A DNA stretch of 64,000 bases from RHLJ01 sp965222205 (GTDB taxonomy: Bacteria > Bacteroidota > Rhodothermia > Balneolales > Balneolaceae). This document shows positions 42,032 to 50,490 of this stretch, piece after piece. The stretch covers positions 3,038,001-3,102,000 of the forward strand of contig OZ244932.1 of NCBI GenBank assembly GCA_965222205.1, written 5' to 3'. Below the pieces are notes generated by a model. The model saw nothing but the letters and a program-made list of their open reading frames with translations, did no database searches and was not told the DNA's origin. The position numbers were made by a program, and so were the translations under genes. How positions within the stretch are numbered: the first letter of the stretch is position 1; each line of letters begins with the position of its first letter.

Positions 42032-44848
42032 TCAACTTCCTTCCAAATACTCCTTCAGATATTTACCTGTGTAACTCTTCTTCTCTTTCATAATATCTTC
42101 CGGAGTTCCTTCAGCGACAATCTGTCCACCCCCAAAACCACCTTCCGGACCAACATCTATAATCCAGTCTGCGCATTTTATTACATCCAGGTTATGTTCT
42201 ATGATAATTACCGAATGACCATTTCTCACGAGTTCATTAAATGCATCCAGCAATTTAGCTACATCTTCAAAGTGTAGCCCGGTTGTTGGCTCATCAAAGA
42301 AATAAACCGTATGCTCGGTATTGGTTTTACTGAGGAATCGGGCCAGTTTTACACGTTGTGCTTCTCCACCTGAAAGCGTAGTTGCACTTTGCCCCAATTT
42401 CAAATATCCAAGTCCTACATCTTCCAGTGGCTGTAGTTTGTTAATGATACTGTTCTCATCCACAAAAAATTCGATCGCTTCTGAAATTGGCATTTCCAAC
42501 ACATTGTGGATGCTTTGCCCCCGGTATTTTACATTCAGAACATCCTTCCTGAAGCGGGTTCCGTTACACACTTCACACGTCAGCTCGATATCTGCCATAA
42601 ACTGCATTTCGATCTTCTGAACTCCCTCACCTTGACAGGTCTCGCATCGTCCTCCCGGAACATTAAAGGAAAAGTGTCCCGGAGTGTACCCCATAATCTT
42701 AGCCTGACGGGTATTGGCAAACACATCTCTGATTCCGTCAAAGGCTTTGGTATAGGTGGCAGGATTTGAGCGGGAAGAACGCCCTATCGGACTTTGATCC
42801 ACCATCTCTACATTATGTATACTGCTCATTCCGGATAGATTTCTGAACCGACCCACTTTTTGATTATAAGAGCCGATATGCTTTTTGATGCCTCCGTACA
42901 ACGTATCATGTACCAATGTAGACTTACCTGAACCGGAGACTCCTGTTACTACAAGAAGAAGGCCCAGCGGAAATTCAACATTTATATTTTTAAGATTATG
43001 CTCACTAGCACCCTCCAACTGAACCGTCTTTCCATTTCCTTTTCTTCGCTTTTTGGGAATCTCAATTTCTTTTCTGCCACTTAAAAATTTACCCGTTAAC
43101 GAATCTGCTTTTAATAGCTTTGGGTAATTTCCGTGATAAACAATCTCGCCCCCGTGTACGCCCGCAAAAGGTCCGATATCTATGATATTATCCGCGGCTT
43201 TCATCATCTCCGGGTCATGCTCAACTACTAAAACTGTATTTCCTATATCACGAAGTGATTCCAGAATTCGGATCAAGCGGTCATTATCCCGGGGATGAAG
43301 TCCGATCGTCGGCTCATCCAACACATACATACTTCCAATCAACGAGCTTCCCAAAGCATTTGCCAGACTTATCCGCTGTGACTCGCCCCCACTTAAAGTA
43401 TTTGCAAGCCGGTCAAGGGTCAGGTAATCCAAGCCAACTTCATCAAGATATTTTAGTCGCTTTCTGATTTCGTATAAAATCTGTCCCGCTACTTCCTGTT
43501 CGAAGTCTGTTAGTTCAAGCTTATCGAAGTATTCGCGGGCATGACCGATGGTAAGCTCCGAAACCTCACCCACATGCATATCTCCAACTTTCACATAGTG
43601 CGAATCCTTTCGAACACGATATCCTTCACATTCCGGGCAGCGACTATATCCACGGTATCGTGAGTATAGCACCCGCATGTGTACTTTGTAATTCTGAGAT
43701 TTGATCTCATCAAAAAAATTCCAGATTCCAATATATCCGTCTTTTCCTTTCCAGATAATCTTTTTGAACTCTTTGGGGAGATCGGCATAAGGAACATCTA
43801 TCGGAAACTTCTCGCGTGCAGCAACACGCACCAGATCTTTTAGGTGAGAGCTGAATTTGGGGGAATCAAACGGGGCTATGGCATTATTCCGTACACTTTT
43901 ATCATGATCAGGAATTACAAGGTCTTCATCTATCCCTGCAACGCGACCAAATCCCTCACATTTTGGGCAAGCCCCAAATGGGTTGTTGAACGAAAACATC
44001 TGAGGAGTAGGCTCGGAAAATTCTATCCCATCCAATTCAAACCGCTCGCTGAAGGGAAGTTCATTTCCTCCTCTCATTTTTATAGAACAACGTCCGGCCC
44101 CTTCCCTGAAAGCTGTTTCTAAAGAATCCGCAATTCTGGTAATCGTAGCCTCATCATCTTTTAAAACTAACCGATCTACCAAAACCCGATACCCACCTGC
44201 TTTGAATTTCTTAAGATTGGGTTCCTCAGAAGTGAGGTCGAGCATGCTTTCATCATCCAGTTTCAGCAAGCGGTTTAGCCCCTTCTCCTTCAGTACCCGA
44301 AGTTCATCACCCAGTTTTTTCTTGTCGTGATGCGGAATCGGAAACACAACGTAAAATCTTGACCCTTCTTCCTGTGCTTCAAAAAGTTCCTTAATCGCAG
44401 TCCGGGGAGAATCCTTTTTAACTCTTTTTCCCGAAACCGGAGAGTAGGTAACACCAACTCTTGCAAAAAGAAGCCGCAGGTAATCATAGATTTCGGTTGT
44501 TGTTCCTACTGTTGAACGTGGATTGTTACTGGTGGTTTTTTGCTGAATAGCCATTGCGGGAGAAATGCCCTGCATATAATCCACATCCGGCTTATCCATG
44601 CGCTCCAGAAACTGGCGGGCATAACTTGAAAGGCTCTCCACATACCTGCGTTGACCTTCCGCATAGATGGTATCAAACGCGAGACTCGACTTCCCTGAAC
44701 CTGAAACCCCGGTTACTACGGTAAGTTTATTCCGGGGAATTTCCACATCCACATTTTTGAGATTATGCGTACGAGCTCCTTTTACAATTATCGGGCGGTC
44801 TTTGTCGATGTTAACTGAAGCAGGGGTTCCGTTTTTGGTATTCGCCAT
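42032..44848 (-). CDS. uvrA: Excinuclease ABC subunit A
   Basis: A 938-residue damage-recognition ATPase of nucleotide excision repair. Two ABC modules: first Walker A VVTGVSGSGKSSLAFDT near residue 44-60 and second VVTGVSGSGKSTLVHDT near 635. Signature motifs NTLSGGESQRISLA near 487 and TTLSGGEAQRVKLA near 830. Zinc-binding sites CPKCEGFG near 294 and CETCQGEGVQKIEMQFMADIELTCEVCNG near 740-768 are complete. DEPTIGLHPRD and DEPTTGLHFED follow the signatures. Length is standard. It is monocistronic and lies between two repeat-bearing regions. No LexA-like box is evident upstream (44849-45045). Confidence 0.98.
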   Translation of the reverse strand: MANTKNGTPASVNIDKDRPIIVKGARTHNLKNVDVEIPRNKLTVVTGVSGSGKSSLAFDTIYAEGQRRYVESLSSYARQFLERMDKPDVDYMQGISPAMAIQQKTTSNNPRSTVGTTTEIYDYLRLLFARVGVTYSPVSGKRVKKDSPRTAIKELFEAQEEGSRFYVVFPIPHHDKKKLGDELRVLKEKGLNRLLKLDDESMLDLTSEEPNLKKFKAGGYRVLVDRLVLKDDEATITRIADSLETAFREGAGRCSIKMRGGNELPFSERFELDGIEFSEPTPQMFSFNNPFGACPKCEGFGRVAGIDEDLVIPDHDKSVRNNAIAPFDSPKFSSHLKDLVRVAAREKFPIDVPYADLPKEFKKIIWKGKDGYIGIWNFFDEIKSQNYKVHMRVLYSRYRGYSRCPECEGYRVRKDSHYVKVGDMHVGEVSELTIGHAREYFDKLELTDFEQEVAGQILYEIRKRLKYLDEVGLDYLTLDRLANTLSGGESQRISLANALGSSLIGSMYVLDEPTIGLHPRDNDRLIRILESLRDIGNTVLVVEHDPEMMKAADNIIDIGPFAGVHGGEIVYHGNYPKLLKADSLTGKFLSGRKEIEIPKKRRKGNGKTVQLEGASEHNLKNINVEFPLGLLLVVTGVSGSGKSTLVHDTLYGGIKKHIGSYNQKVGRFRNLSGMSSIHNVEMVDQSPIGRSSRSNPATYTKAFDGIRDVFANTRQAKIMGYTPGHFSFNVPGGRCETCQGEGVQKIEMQFMADIELTCEVCNGTRFRKDVLNVKYRGQSIHNVLEMPISEAIEFFVDENSIINKLQPLEDVGLGYLKLGQSATTLSGGEAQRVKLARFLSKTNTEHTVYFFDEPTTGLHFEDVAKLLDAFNELVRNGHSVIIIEHNLDVIKCADWIIDVGPEGGFGGGQIVAEGTPEDIMKEKKSYTGKYLKEYLEGS

Positions 44849-45045
44849 GAGTGAGTTTTTGGAAATTTCCGAACCGGGAATATACTATTTTGAAGTGAGC
44901 ATCCCGAGTGCGATCGCTTAAAAAATTCCAGTTCCAATTATTTCCTCTAAACCTTCAACCTTGTTTTTTCTGAGTAACATTTACGAATCATTCGTATTTA
45001 ACACCCGTAATCGTCTCTCATCAAATTAAGTTTTAAATAGCTGAT

Positions 45046-45609
45046 ATGTACAACAACGACTATTATCGAAACCAGTTTTCGTCAAACATTGACACCCTGA
45101 ATAACCTGATTAAGGATATAGATAAAACACTTCTTAATAGCATACCCGCGCCCGGTAAGTGGTGTATTGGGGAGATTATTGATCACTTATTAATTACCGG
45201 TGGAAGATATGCAGAGGTGCTCGAAATAAAATTGAATGAAAATCCTAATGATTTGAAAAAGGGAGGCGGGCCATATTCACACCCATTCCTGATGCGCATG
45301 TTTATTAAAATTGTGAGTCCGGAGTATCAAAGAAACATGCCCACTATCAAACCATTTGAGCCGCATGATCATCATAACTTTGAGAAGGACGCTCTGCTCA
45401 AACAATTCCAAACCCTGAATGAACGCTTTCTGAAACTTATAAACATAGCCGATGAGCACGAGTTAGATCTGGGCCGCATCAAAGTCGGAAACCCAATTTA
45501 TCCCATTTGGAAAATGCCTGTCAGTGGTTGTTTAGCACTTAATGAGGCTCATCAAAGAAGGCACTTTGGTCAAATTGAGAGGGTTTTGGAATCTGTGGCT
45601 TCCGGCTAG
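45046..45609 (+). CDS. DinB_2-type protein
   Basis: A 187-residue cytosolic helix-bundle protein: TLNNLIKDIDKTLLNSIPAPGKWCIGEIIDHLLITGGRYAEVL near residue 17-60 with the first His, then HDHHNFEKDALLKQFQTLNERFLKLIN near 106-133, and LALNEAHQRRHFGQIERVLESV near 162-183 with HxxxH. This is the DinB_2 (PF12867) layout, presumably metal-binding, of unknown reaction. The third such protein in the window (see 28758 and 26487). It stands in a plus-strand pair with the lipoprotein at 45674. Confidence 0.82.
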   Translation: MYNNDYYRNQFSSNIDTLNNLIKDIDKTLLNSIPAPGKWCIGEIIDHLLITGGRYAEVLEIKLNENPNDLKKGGGPYSHPFLMRMFIKIVSPEYQRNMPTIKPFEPHDHHNFEKDALLKQFQTLNERFLKLINIADEHELDLGRIKVGNPIYPIWKMPVSGCLALNEAHQRRHFGQIERVLESVASG

Positions 45610-45673
45610 CATTCCGAACGAAACCATATGCTGGATTTATTATCTTAGTATTGATGAAATGTTAGGTATTTTA

Positions 45674-45955
45674 ATGATGCCCAAGCTAACTCTTTTATTT
45701 TTGATGTTAATCTCTTTTGCTTGCTCCGATTCAAAAGATGATTTCGATGCATACACTTTTGCAAAATTTGATATTAGTATTCTGATTGAGAACAGAAAAG
45801 GAGTGATGAAACTAGATTTCGACTCTGGTCAAACAGAAATTACAATTGAAGAATTATCGGGTAGCTATGGGCTATATCCCGCCCAGAAATTTTATATAGT
45901 TAATGAGAAAGCCACTTATGAAAACCCCACCCTCCTTTGTTTTGAAGAGAAATGA
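45674..45955 (+). CDS. Hypothetical small lipoprotein
   Basis: A 93-residue protein starting at the ATG at 45674 (a second ATG follows at once; an in-frame ATG at 45659 is possible). MMPKLTLLFLMLISFACSDSKDDF is a lipoprotein signal. The remaining 75 residues have beta-rich tracts (FDISILIENRKGVMKLDFDSGQTEITIEELSGSYG). No family recognised. The sequence after the stop leads straight into the repeat region that flanks the DUF559 gene. Confidence 0.55.
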   Translation: MMPKLTLLFLMLISFACSDSKDDFDAYTFAKFDISILIENRKGVMKLDFDSGQTEITIEELSGSYGLYPAQKFYIVNEKATYENPTLLCFEEK

Positions 45956-46050
45956 GAAAACACCTAACAAGCCTTTCAATTCTGATACTAAATCAAGTTC
46001 AGCACAGGCTTCGGGCGCGGTTCCGGGCTTTATTTCGGCCATAATTGACC

Positions 46051-46208
46051 CACCTCGTGCTCCTCTCCTTGGAGGGGAAATGTATTTATGTAGTTATTTT
46101 CAAAGTCGATGATCTTTCCTCTCCCTGAAGAAGGAAACTCCATGAGTTAGTTTCTATACAAACTTACTGAGTCTTCCTCTCCTCGGAGAGGAAACAAAGG
46201 AGAGGGTT
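46051..46208. repeat. CTCCTCTCC-family palindromic repeat, downstream side of the DUF559 gene
   Basis: Contains CTCCTCTCCTTGGAGGGGAA near 46060-46079 and CCTCTCCTCGGAGAGG near 46177-46192, both hairpin-forming. The last 59 bases (46149-46207, AGTTTCTAT through GGAGAGGGT) are similar, in the same orientation, to 46638-46696 on the other side of the DUF559 gene, with scattered mismatches and indels. With the preceding stretch from 45956 (no recognisable content) it makes up the 261-bp gap here. Confidence 0.75.
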
Positions 46209-46216
46209 GATGCTTT

Positions 46217-46588
46217 CTACGCATTCCTAATCAACCACTTCTCAATTTCCATTACCACACTCTCCGTATGCTTCTTAGCATCGGATTCCGAAAACCTCAA
46301 AAAAGTAATCCCCAAAGCTTCCAGTTTATCTTGCCTTGCTTTGTCATACTCTTGTTTGTAATAATGGCTACTCCCATCAATTTCGATAGCTAGCATACAT
46401 TCTTTGCTATAAAAGTCTATGATAAAACTATCAATGGGTCTTTGTCGCCTAAAATCAACCCCTAACACTTGTTTCCTTCTTAGTGCATTCCACATTGCCC
46501 GTTCTCCAGGTGTTGAAAGCTTTCTAAGCTTTCGGGCTTTATCTACTAAATCTTCTCTATAAGGAAGTAATGGTTTTCGTTCGTTCAT
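46217..46588 (-). CDS. DUF559 (VSR-like endonuclease fold) protein
   Basis: A 123-residue protein with the DUF559 pattern: ARKLRKLSTPGERAMWNALRRKQVLGVDFRRQRPIDSFIIDFYSKECMLAIEIDGSSHYYKQEYDKARQDKLEALGITFLRFSESD. The fold is that of very-short-patch-repair endonucleases, with the acidic pair in IIDFYS and AIEIDGSSH. The cellular role of stand-alone DUF559 proteins is not established. It lies on the minus strand between two copies of a CTCCTCTCC-type palindromic repeat (46051-46208 and 46592-46697), again like an inserted cassette. Confidence 0.88.
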   Translation of the reverse strand: MNERKPLLPYREDLVDKARKLRKLSTPGERAMWNALRRKQVLGVDFRRQRPIDSFIIDFYSKECMLAIEIDGSSHYYKQEYDKARQDKLEALGITFLRFSESDAKKHTESVVMEIEKWLIRNA

Positions 46589-46591
46589 TTT

Positions 46592-46697
46592 TGACTCTCC
46601 CCATGTTCCCCTCCAAGGAGGAGAAACGTTATTTTCAAGTTTCTATCTATATTAACGAGCCTTCTTCTCCTTTGGAGAGGAATTGTAGGAGAGGGTC
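46592..46697. repeat. CTCCTCTCC-family palindromic repeat, upstream side of the DUF559 gene
   Basis: Starts 4 bp from the DUF559 start codon with GACTCTCCCC; includes the hairpins CCCCTCCAAGGAGGAG near 46609 and TTCTCCTTTGGAGAGGAA near 46665-46682. Shares GTTATTTTCAA, TTTCTAT and the terminal GGAGAGGGT with the copy at 46051. Confidence 0.75.
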
Positions 46698-46718
46698 CTA
46701 ATGTTCCGATCCTCAATC

Positions 46719-49121
46719 TCACTCCCACTCCTCCAGCCAAATCTTCTTCCCATCCGAAACAAAAACCAAAGCCTTATCCCGGCTTGTGAAATATAGCTCT
46801 GTATCTGTTTGTTGTATTCTTTGAATGGCTTCAGGATGGGGATGATTGAAACGATTTCGTTCAGCTAAGGAAATAACTGATATTTCGGGAGTTACTTCTT
46901 CCAAAAATTGAGAATAAGAACTGGTTTTGCTACCGTGGTGACCAACTTTCAGGAAATCGGTATCCAGCAAGTCGCCATAGTTTTCAAGAAGGCGTTCTTC
47001 CTGGTCTTCACCCGCATCCCCAGTAAACAGAAACTCTGATTCGCCATAAATCATATTCAGAACTACAGAATGTTGATTGGGATCACTGTTGAACCGAGGT
47101 CCTTCGGGACCAAGAACTATCATCAATAATGCAGGATCAATAGATAGGTGATCACCAGCTTTAACCGATTCAATCCTGATCTCTTTTGAAGAAGCTAACT
47201 CTATATAATTCTGATACAAATTCGATTCATATTCATAACCGGAGTTATAAATCACATCGATTTCTATTTCCTCAATCAAGCTCAGAATTCCCCCGATATG
47301 GTCGGCGTGAGGGTGACTTAGAACTACTGCGTCCAGCCTCTCAATCCCCGCTTCTTTCAGATGGGGAAGAATGATGGATGTTCCGCTGTCGTAACCCAGA
47401 CTCCACACTCCTGCATCAACTAATATGTTCTTCCGGTTTGGGGTTTGAATAAGCGCCGCATCACCCTGCCCAACATCAAACATAATCACTCTTAGTTCGC
47501 TACCATCAAGTTTATTGATTGTTGATTCAGCCAGGATCACACAAAAAAGAACCATTGAAACCGAGAGCCATTTCCATCGAACCTGAGGAATTCTCCAACT
47601 CGCGATGAAAAAAATGGCTGCTACCCAAAAAGGGAATAACAAAACCGATGGAAGACTGGCTTGCATCCACGCCCATTCTAAACCGGAGGAGAAGCCGACA
47701 AAAGTATTCATTCCCGATAAGAATGCATCTATGGGTAAGCTTAACAGTGATCCTAAGACGGGTGTAAGTACAGATATGATCAGACAAAGCAAGGCGTAAG
47801 GAACAACCAGCCCCAGCAACGGGACAAAAAGTGCATTGGCAATCGGGCTGATTAAAGAGATTTCTCCAAAATAGAATACCTGTAACGGATATAATCCTAA
47901 TTGTACTACTACCGATACGATTACTACCATCAGAGGCTTGGCATACCAGCGAAGTCTTAGCCAATACGGCAGTGCATTTTGAACGATGGGCAGAACCAGC
48001 AGAATGATCAGAACCGCTGAAAAAGAAAGCTGAAACCCAATCTCAAATAATTGTTCGGGCTTCCAAACTAACAATGCGATTGCGGCTACCCCAGTTAGGT
48101 TGATAGAGTTTGGAGACTTATTGAATAGCTTCCCAAATGTAAGAAGTCCCGCCATTACGGAGGCACGAATAACTGATGATGAGAACCCGGTAAGCCCGGC
48201 ATAACCGCAGAGAATAAGAATGAGAATAATTAATCCTGAAACTCTGCCATATTTCTTAGACCAAAAAAACGGAATTATGAACCAGAACGGAGCAATAATA
48301 AATCCAACATGCAAACCAGACACCGCCATAATGTGGGACAATCCTGCGCGAGCAAATGCTTGTTTTGATGCCCCTTCTAAATCCTGTTTATATCCTAATA
48401 ACAACGCCTTAGCGATTGGGGCTGTTTCCTTGCTAAAATTCTGATCAATCAGTTTCAAAGCTCTCACTCTCCACCAATTCCACGCCCGGATATTATTATT
48501 TTCAGATTGGGAAATAAGGCTATCCAACCGAACCTGAGCTACTATTCCTCTTTGTTCCAGAAAAGCTTTGTAGTCGAACTGAAGTGGGTTTCTTTTTTCA
48601 GAAACAGGAATTACTGTCCCTGAAAACCTAATGTTATCGCCTTGTCTAAATTCACCGTCTTCAATCAAAAGCCGGATTTTGTATTCTTCTTTTGAAGAAG
48701 TCCCAGGTTCCAGACTGGTTTCCAAAATGGTAACCTCTGCTCTCGGTTTACCTGCGCTTGTTCTCGAAATTTGTTCGACGGTTCCTTCTAATTCAACCTC
48801 AGACCAGGGAGAAACCGTTAGTGTTTGAACAATGAGTGGCTTTGTTTTCTGTTCGGAAAATTCGATTCGAACCCATCCAAATAACAGAATAGTAGCAAGG
48901 AAAAACAGTGTTGAAAGCCTTTTAATGGTAGGGTTTAGCTGCTTCTTGTTCAGATAGTCAAGCAATAAGGTGATAATGCATGCAGATGCAAATCCTATAA
49001 GTAAACCGCTCAGGCCAATCCCGGACTGATGACCTATAAGAATTCCCACAATTATTAATAAAGCAATTCTTACTGCCGGGTATTGAGCAAAGGGAAAGCG
49101 ATATGATTGTTTAGACGACAC
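46719..49121 (-). CDS. comEC: ComEC/Rec2 DNA-uptake channel protein
   Basis: An 800-residue inner-membrane protein that carries single-stranded DNA across the membrane in natural transformation. N-terminal spans and an OB-like DUF4131 domain occupy about residues 1-200; the Competence domain is marked by LLLGYKQDLEGASKQAFARAGLSHIMAVSGLHVGFII near 240-277; helices continue to about 515. The C-terminal metallo-beta-lactamase-like domain has VIMFDVGQGDAALIQTP, VLSHPHADHIGG near 600-611 and KVGHHGSKTSSYSQF near 724-738, all catalytic positions intact, so the nuclease domain is probably active. Alone on its strand; other competence genes are not in view. Confidence 0.95.
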   Translation of the reverse strand: MSSKQSYRFPFAQYPAVRIALLIIVGILIGHQSGIGLSGLLIGFASACIITLLLDYLNKKQLNPTIKRLSTLFFLATILLFGWVRIEFSEQKTKPLIVQTLTVSPWSEVELEGTVEQISRTSAGKPRAEVTILETSLEPGTSSKEEYKIRLLIEDGEFRQGDNIRFSGTVIPVSEKRNPLQFDYKAFLEQRGIVAQVRLDSLISQSENNNIRAWNWWRVRALKLIDQNFSKETAPIAKALLLGYKQDLEGASKQAFARAGLSHIMAVSGLHVGFIIAPFWFIIPFFWSKKYGRVSGLIILILILCGYAGLTGFSSSVIRASVMAGLLTFGKLFNKSPNSINLTGVAAIALLVWKPEQLFEIGFQLSFSAVLIILLVLPIVQNALPYWLRLRWYAKPLMVVIVSVVVQLGLYPLQVFYFGEISLISPIANALFVPLLGLVVPYALLCLIISVLTPVLGSLLSLPIDAFLSGMNTFVGFSSGLEWAWMQASLPSVLLFPFWVAAIFFIASWRIPQVRWKWLSVSMVLFCVILAESTINKLDGSELRVIMFDVGQGDAALIQTPNRKNILVDAGVWSLGYDSGTSIILPHLKEAGIERLDAVVLSHPHADHIGGILSLIEEIEIDVIYNSGYEYESNLYQNYIELASSKEIRIESVKAGDHLSIDPALLMIVLGPEGPRFNSDPNQHSVVLNMIYGESEFLFTGDAGEDQEERLLENYGDLLDTDFLKVGHHGSKTSSYSQFLEEVTPEISVISLAERNRFNHPHPEAIQRIQQTDTELYFTSRDKALVFVSDGKKIWLEEWE

Positions 49122-49201
49122 ATGGAGTTAGACCGTCTTCAGAACAAAACCTTACAAAAAATTCTTAGTCATTCGCCATCTTCCTCTTTTTTGAGTTAAT
49201 T

Positions 49202-50490
49202 CTAGCCAACCAATCTCGTAAGGAATTCCTGAAGAATGTTGGATTGGTAGGAGCCGCCTTTACTATTCTTCCTCATCATGTGTTGGATGGTTCCGGCTAT
49301 ATTGCTCCAAGCGATACGCTTTACATAGCAGGTATTGGCGCAGGCGGAAAAGGAACAAGTAACCTCGCTAACTTTGCTGAACATCCAAATGCAAAAATTG
49401 CTTTTCTTTGTGATGTTGATGATCGCATGGCAACCCGGTCCCGGGAAAGATTTCCGGAGGCGCCCTACTTTAAGGATTACAGAAAGATACTGGATAACGA
49501 GCATCAAAATATCGATGCTGTTTGTATTTCAACGCCAGACCATAATCACGCAGTTCAAACTATGGCCGCAATTCAACTGGGCAAACACGCCTTCGTTGAA
49601 AAACCATTAACACATGATATTTACGAAGCCCGAATGCTTACCGAGGCCGCTTTAAAGTATAAAGTGGTCACCCAAATGGGTAATCAGGGTGCTTCTGGTG
49701 ACAGTTTTCGGCAGCTAATTGATTGGTATCGCGCCGAGGTGATTGGTGAGGTTCGCGAGGTTGGGGCGTGGACAGACCGGTCGGTTTGACCTCAGGGAAT
49801 TCCCTGGCCTGAAAAAAATTCACCAGTTCCTGATGGACTAAATTGGGATTTATGGCTCGGTACTACTCCATACAAAAAGTATGTAGATGGACTAGCTCCT
49901 TTCAATTGGAGGGAGGGGTGGGACTATAGAACCGGAGCTCTAGGTGATATGGCTTGTCCTTTGATGGAAGCTCCGTTTACCGTTTTAGCGCTTGATGGAT
50001 GGGGGTATTCAACCCGAGCGACCAGAAGAACTTGGTGCTAATGAATTTATGAGAGATGGCGGAAATGGAGTCCTTATGATCAGCGACAAATGCAAAATGA
50101 TGTGTAGCACCTATGGTCAAAATCCTCGTTTGCTTCCTACCTCACTTACTGAAACCACTGATGTACCACAAACCATTGATCGAGTTCCGGAAGGTCATTA
50201 CCAGCAGTGGGTAAGGGGTTGTCTCGCCGGATATGGAAATATAAAAATGAACTCTTCTTTTGATGTAGCCAGACCGCTATCCGAAAGCATTTTAATGGGG
50301 AATCTTGTCATTCGCAGCTACGACATTCAGGAGCGATATACTAATGAAAATGGAGACAAACGAACCCGTTATCCCGGCCGGAATACTCGGCTGCTTTGGG
50401 GTGGGCTAAATATGCACATCACCAATTTTGAACCCGCCAACCAGTTTGTTAAAAGAGAATATCAGAGGAATGATTATTTAATCAAAACCA
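49202..50490 (+). pseudogene. Decayed Gfo/Idh/MocA family oxidoreductase
   Basis: Pieces of one Tat-exported dehydrogenase can be read in order: LANQSRKEFLKNVGLVGAAFTILPHHV (signal), LYIAGIGAGGKGTSNLANF (Rossmann), AVCISTPDHNHA and HAFVEKPL, then GEVREVGAWTDRSV at 49789. There the family Trp codon is TGA, after which the same frame resumes (PQGIPWPEKNSPVPDGLNWDLWLGTTPYK ... GALGDMACPLMEAPFTVLALD). Near 49990 about 40 residues are missing and the frame shifts, resuming as MDGGIQPERPEELGANEFM to NMHITNFEPANQFVKREYQR. No ATG, GTG or TTG precedes the signal segment in frame after a TAG at 49166. The 3' end runs into the convergent T9SS gene. It is a genuine relic rather than a sequencing slip, having at least three lesions. 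Confidence 0.88.

Noticed and set aside
44849..45045. LexA/SOS box upstream of uvrA
   Set aside because: Only a short GCGATCGC palindrome is present; no known SOS-box pattern could be read.
45956..46050. Possible integron attC site (ACCTAACAAGCC after the small lipoprotein gene)
   Set aside because: No matching GTTRRRY inverse core or folded-site symmetry was found downstream, and no integrase is in view.
46719..49121. ComEC as part of a defence or plasmid-uptake island
   Set aside because: The gene is a complete, ordinary comEC with all motifs and no associated accessory genes.
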